From Limnochordia bacterium (GTDB lineage: Bacteria > Bacillota > Limnochordia > Darwinibacteriales > SLO01), in assembly GCA_007132635.1 (NCBI GenBank), contig SLOG01000115.1, forward strand, positions 1 to 7,649: a stretch of 7,649 nucleotides of DNA. Reading direction: 5' to 3'. The notes under the pieces are model-generated. The model was not told the origin of the DNA. It made no database searches and saw nothing but the letters and a program-made list of their open reading frames with translations. This document shows positions 5,347 through 7,649 of the stretch, in pieces. Position numbers and translations under genes: made by a program. Position 1 is the stretch's first letter, and every line of letters starts with the position of its first letter.

Positions 5347-5362
5347 CACTCAACGTAACTCG

Positions 5363-6271
5363 TCAAATCAACCAGAGCACAGCGGGAATGGTTAGAATAG
5401 AAACAAGCGTTGAGAAAGCGACTATCCTCGAGGCGAAGACCGTATCGGCTCCGTATGCTTCTGTAAAGATCGCCGTGTTTGCTGCAGCAGGCATGGCTAT
5501 TAGTAGTACACTTATCTGAAGCACCATCGCTGGCATGGGTATCAACCTGAGAAGCACTAGGAACAGAAGTGGTAAGATGAGAAGCCGAATCGCTGTGCCA
5601 TAGTATAACGCAGACCCTTGAAACGCCCGCCGTATATCAACGTCGGCCAAGATCGATCCTACGATCAGCATCGCAATAGGTGTCGTCATCGAGCCAACCA
5701 TGTCTAAGGCTTGATAAAGCGGATAAGGAAGTCTTATGGAGAGTCCGAACAGAATTAGACCCACAACGACTGCTAGGATGCCGGGATTCAGAGCGGCTTT
5801 GCGTAGCGCTTGGGGATCTCGTTTGCCCTGAAAAAGTACAACACCAAAGGTCCATAAAAACACGTGAAAGGCGATCATGTACACAGAACCGTAGAACACG
5901 CCCACGCGTCCAAAAATACTATCCAAGACAGGGAAACCCATAAAACCGCAGTTTGAGAAGACAGCGACGAACTGGAGCACTTTTCGCGTCCTAGCCGGGT
6001 AGCGGCGAAACAACACCGTTCCCAGCACCGCCGGACCGCCGTGGGCAGCGAAGGCGACCAGGAGGATGATGCCGGCACCTGCCAGCATGGCTGGATCGTA
6101 TTCAAACTGAAAAGAGATGACTACCATGGCTGGGAGTGTCACTTGAAGCAAGAGTTCCGAAAGCCGCTGCCTCGTCTCATCTGTTATCATAAAGCGTTTT
6201 CTGGCGTAGACTCCGACCGCCATGATAAGCACAAGGATCATCACTTGTTCGACAATGGGTGCATCGGTCAC
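5363..6271 (-). CDS. AEC-family (auxin efflux carrier-like) transporter
   Basis: A 302-residue integral membrane permease of the AEC/YfdV type, a family of about ten membrane helices that moves small organic anions such as malate; the substrate here is unknown. Hydrophobic segments run through the protein. Family motifs are LLLQVTLPAMVV near the N-terminus, FSNCGFMGFPVL, the re-entry NPGILAVVVGL, and the late PAAANTAIFTEAYGAD. I start at the GTG at 6271-6269 because AAGGGGG lies 7 nt upstream and the first helix follows soon after. The frame extends to a TTG at 6328, but those 19 extra residues fall inside a repeat copy and look non-coding. It lies 81 bp downstream of the ABC exporter gene on the same strand and may be cotranscribed, as no promoter is clear between them. 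It ends against the bidirectional terminator. Confidence 0.92.
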   Translation of the reverse strand: MTDAPIVEQVMILVLIMAVGVYARKRFMITDETRQRLSELLLQVTLPAMVVISFQFEYDPAMLAGAGIILLVAFAAHGGPAVLGTVLFRRYPARTRKVLQFVAVFSNCGFMGFPVLDSIFGRVGVFYGSVYMIAFHVFLWTFGVVLFQGKRDPQALRKAALNPGILAVVVGLILFGLSIRLPYPLYQALDMVGSMTTPIAMLIVGSILADVDIRRAFQGSALYYGTAIRLLILPLLFLVLLRLIPMPAMVLQISVLLIAMPAAANTAIFTEAYGADTVFASRIVAFSTLVSILTIPAVLWLI

Positions 6272-6278
6272 TGATTCG

Positions 6279-6285
6279 CCCCCTT
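6279..6285 (-). promoter_or_regulatory. Ribosome binding site setting the GTG start of the AEC gene
   Basis: AAGGGGG on the minus strand, 7 nt before the GTG at 6271. It supports the shorter 302-residue protein over the TTG start at 6328. Confidence 0.65.
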
Positions 6286-6292
6286 GGGATGA

Positions 6293-6336
6293 CGTGAACT
6301 GGCACTCGTAAAAAACCGAGAAAATCAACTGCCTTC
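6293..6336 (-). repeat. Partial copy B of the nested palindromic element (left half only)
   Basis: Read on the minus strand it matches the left half of the element at 4564. Shared blocks are GAAGGC, an extra A, GTTGATTTTCTC (exact), GTTTT, TACG and the exact 11-mer GCCAGTTCACG (6303-6293, versus 4601-4611). The right-hand complementary arms are missing. It can form only a small hairpin, CTCG/CGAG around GTTTTTTA. It starts 16 nt after the exporter stop codon and ends 21 nt before the AEC start, in the same orientation relative to its upstream gene as copy A. Confidence 0.75.
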
Positions 6337-6352
6337 TTGAGTAGTTTGGGGT

Positions 6353-7649
6353 CTACACAGCGTACAAGTAGCGGTATTGAACTGTATAGAGTCGGTGATA
6401 GATCCCGTGTCTCTCCATGAGCTCGTCATGGCTGCCCATTTCAGCAATCCGTCCCTTGCGGATGACCATGATGCGGTCGGCTTTGCGGATTGTGGACAGC
6501 CGATGGGCGATCACAAACGAAGTCCGCCCAACTAACAGTTTTTCAATGGCTTGTTGAACCAAAACTTCTGTATGGGTATCGATGTTGGCGGTGGCTTCAT
6601 CTAAAATGAGGATGCTCGGGTCAGCGAGAAGCGTTCTGGCGAAACAGATCAACTGGCGCTGCCCTATGGATAACCGAGACCCTCTCTCGTTAACTTCGGT
6701 ATAGTACCCTTTCGCCATTCGTTCAATGAAACCGTGCGCTCGCACTGCTTTGGCCGTCTTTACAGCATCGTCTTCGGATGCCGCGGCATGCCCATACCGG
6801 ATATTATCGATGATTGTTCCAGAGAAGATAAAGGGATCCTGCATCATGATCCCTACAGTCTCTCGAATGGATGCCTCGGTTACATTGCGAAGGTCATGGC
6901 CATCGATGCGAACAGATCCTGTCTGCGGCACGTAAAATCTAGCGAGGAGGTTTGCAATCGTTGTCTTCCCAGATCCCGTCGCGCCCACTAGAGCTACAGT
7001 TTCACCCGGTTCTACCGCAAAGTTGACGTCTCTCAGCACCGGTTCATCCTGCTTATACGCAAAGTTGACATGGTTGAACTCCACATGTCCGGTTACTGCG
7101 GGCAGGGGATAAGCGTCGGGGGAATCTTCAATCTCCGGTTTCTCATCCATCAGTTCAAAGATCCGCTCGCTAGATGCCATGGCAACTAAGAGCTGATTGT
7201 AGAAGTTACTCAGTGTGACAATTGGGTGCCAGAAACGCCGCAGGTAGACGGTGAAGGCAATGACAATCCCAACGGAGATGCCATCAATGCGGAGGAGCCG
7301 CGCTCCGTACCAGAAGATCACAATGGTACCAATAATCGAAACAAATTCTATCCCAGGACCAAACGCGCTGTTGAGTTTGACTGCATGGATCCAGGAAGAG
7401 AAGGTGTCGTCTAGGATCTCGTGAAAGATGCGGTCATTGACATGCTGGCGCACGTAGGCCTGGATCACTTTCATTCCTACTATGTTCTCATGGATATAGG
7501 CGTTTAAGTTCGAGATCTTCCGCCTGACGTTGCGCCAGCGCGCCTTGATAGTATTGCGGATGAGAAAGAGTGCGACCATAAACGGCGGTACGGTCAAAAA
7601 TGTCACGAATGCCAGCTCCGCATGTATGATGAACATCATCGCAGCAGCG
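6353..7649 (-). CDS. ABC exporter half-transporter, membrane plus ATPase domains (partial, N-terminus off the right edge)
   Basis: The last 431 residues of a type IV (B-family) ABC exporter, one polypeptide carrying the six-helix domain followed by the nucleotide-binding domain. The visible part starts mid membrane domain; the frame stays open to the window end, so an ATG at 7639 is internal. The ATPase domain has Walker A GATGSGKT (6962-6985), Q-loop MMQDP, signature LSIGQ (6659-6673), Walker B ILILDE followed by ATANID (about 6596-6613), and H-loop IAHRLST. LSIGQ replaces the common LSGGQ, a variant frequent in MdlB/YheI/LmrD-like halves of heterodimeric drug or lipid exporters, so a partner gene probably lies just off the right edge. 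The protein ends in the usual coupling-tail pattern (YHRLYTVQYRYLYAV). The catalytic Glu after Walker B is present, so this half should hydrolyse ATP. Substrate unknown. Confidence 0.95.
   Translation of the reverse strand, partial: AAAMMFIIHAELAFVTFLTVPPFMVALFLIRNTIKARWRNVRRKISNLNAYIHENIVGMKVIQAYVRQHVNDRIFHEILDDTFSSWIHAVKLNSAFGPGIEFVSIIGTIVIFWYGARLLRIDGISVGIVIAFTVYLRRFWHPIVTLSNFYNQLLVAMASSERIFELMDEKPEIEDSPDAYPLPAVTGHVEFNHVNFAYKQDEPVLRDVNFAVEPGETVALVGATGSGKTTIANLLARFYVPQTGSVRIDGHDLRNVTEASIRETVGIMMQDPFIFSGTIIDNIRYGHAAASEDDAVKTAKAVRAHGFIERMAKGYYTEVNERGSRLSIGQRQLICFARTLLADPSILILDEATANIDTHTEVLVQQAIEKLLVGRTSFVIAHRLSTIRKADRIMVIRKGRIAEMGSHDELMERHGIYHRLYTVQYRYLYAV

Noticed and set aside
5359..5373. 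CTCGTCAAATCAACC resembles the right arm of copy A with a 10-bp deletion between AAAT repeats
   Set aside because: Only about 15 bp in two short blocks, overlapping the AEC stop codon; chance cannot be excluded, so I do not call a third copy.
6272..6328. TTG start extending the AEC protein by 19 residues
   Set aside because: The extension lies in repeat copy B; AAGGGGG at normal spacing supports GTG 6271.

Overview
The window looks like a Bacillota (Firmicutes)-type chromosome: consensus GGAGG-like ribosome binding sites, sigma-A-like promoters, intrinsic terminators, and family-5 substrate-binding proteins (SBPs) paired with a divergent AraC regulator. Base composition looks roughly balanced, with no compositional island obvious by eye. 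Neither SBP has a convincing lipobox cysteine, which is odd for a single-membrane Gram-positive and fits a diderm or atypical Clostridia/Limnochordia-like lineage better. That placement is an inference from protein style, not a search.

Layout. Bases 1-545 (minus) hold the N-terminal part of a secreted SBP running off the left edge. A 173-bp divergent region (546-718) separates it from an AraC-family regulator (719-1606, plus) that ends in an intrinsic terminator. Next come a GNAT acetyltransferase (1688-2521, plus) and a complete second SBP (2664-4553, plus), a paralogue of the first. The 336-bp stretch 4554-4889 has no gene. It holds a nested palindromic element, two further hairpins and a strong promoter for a small heat-shock protein (4890-5315, plus). 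A perfect 17-bp bidirectional terminator divides that gene from a convergent pair on the minus strand: an AEC-family permease (5363-6271) and, upstream of it, an ABC exporter half (6353-7649) running off the right edge.

How the genes may work together. The AraC regulator probably controls the divergent SBP gene, whose transport operon would continue off the left edge, and perhaps its own promoter. The second SBP has no permease or ATPase beside it in the window and may share transporter parts with the first system. The right-hand genes concern export and membrane transport and show no clear link to the left half.

The most unusual signal is the structured element at 4564-4680. A recognisable half-copy (6293-6336, minus) lies just downstream of the exporter gene and just ahead of the AEC start. 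Both copies sit 10-16 nt after a stop codon in the same orientation as the gene they follow, so this looks like a dispersed palindromic repeat or structured 3'-UTR family. No complete multi-gene novel system (defence, biosynthetic or mobile) is visible.
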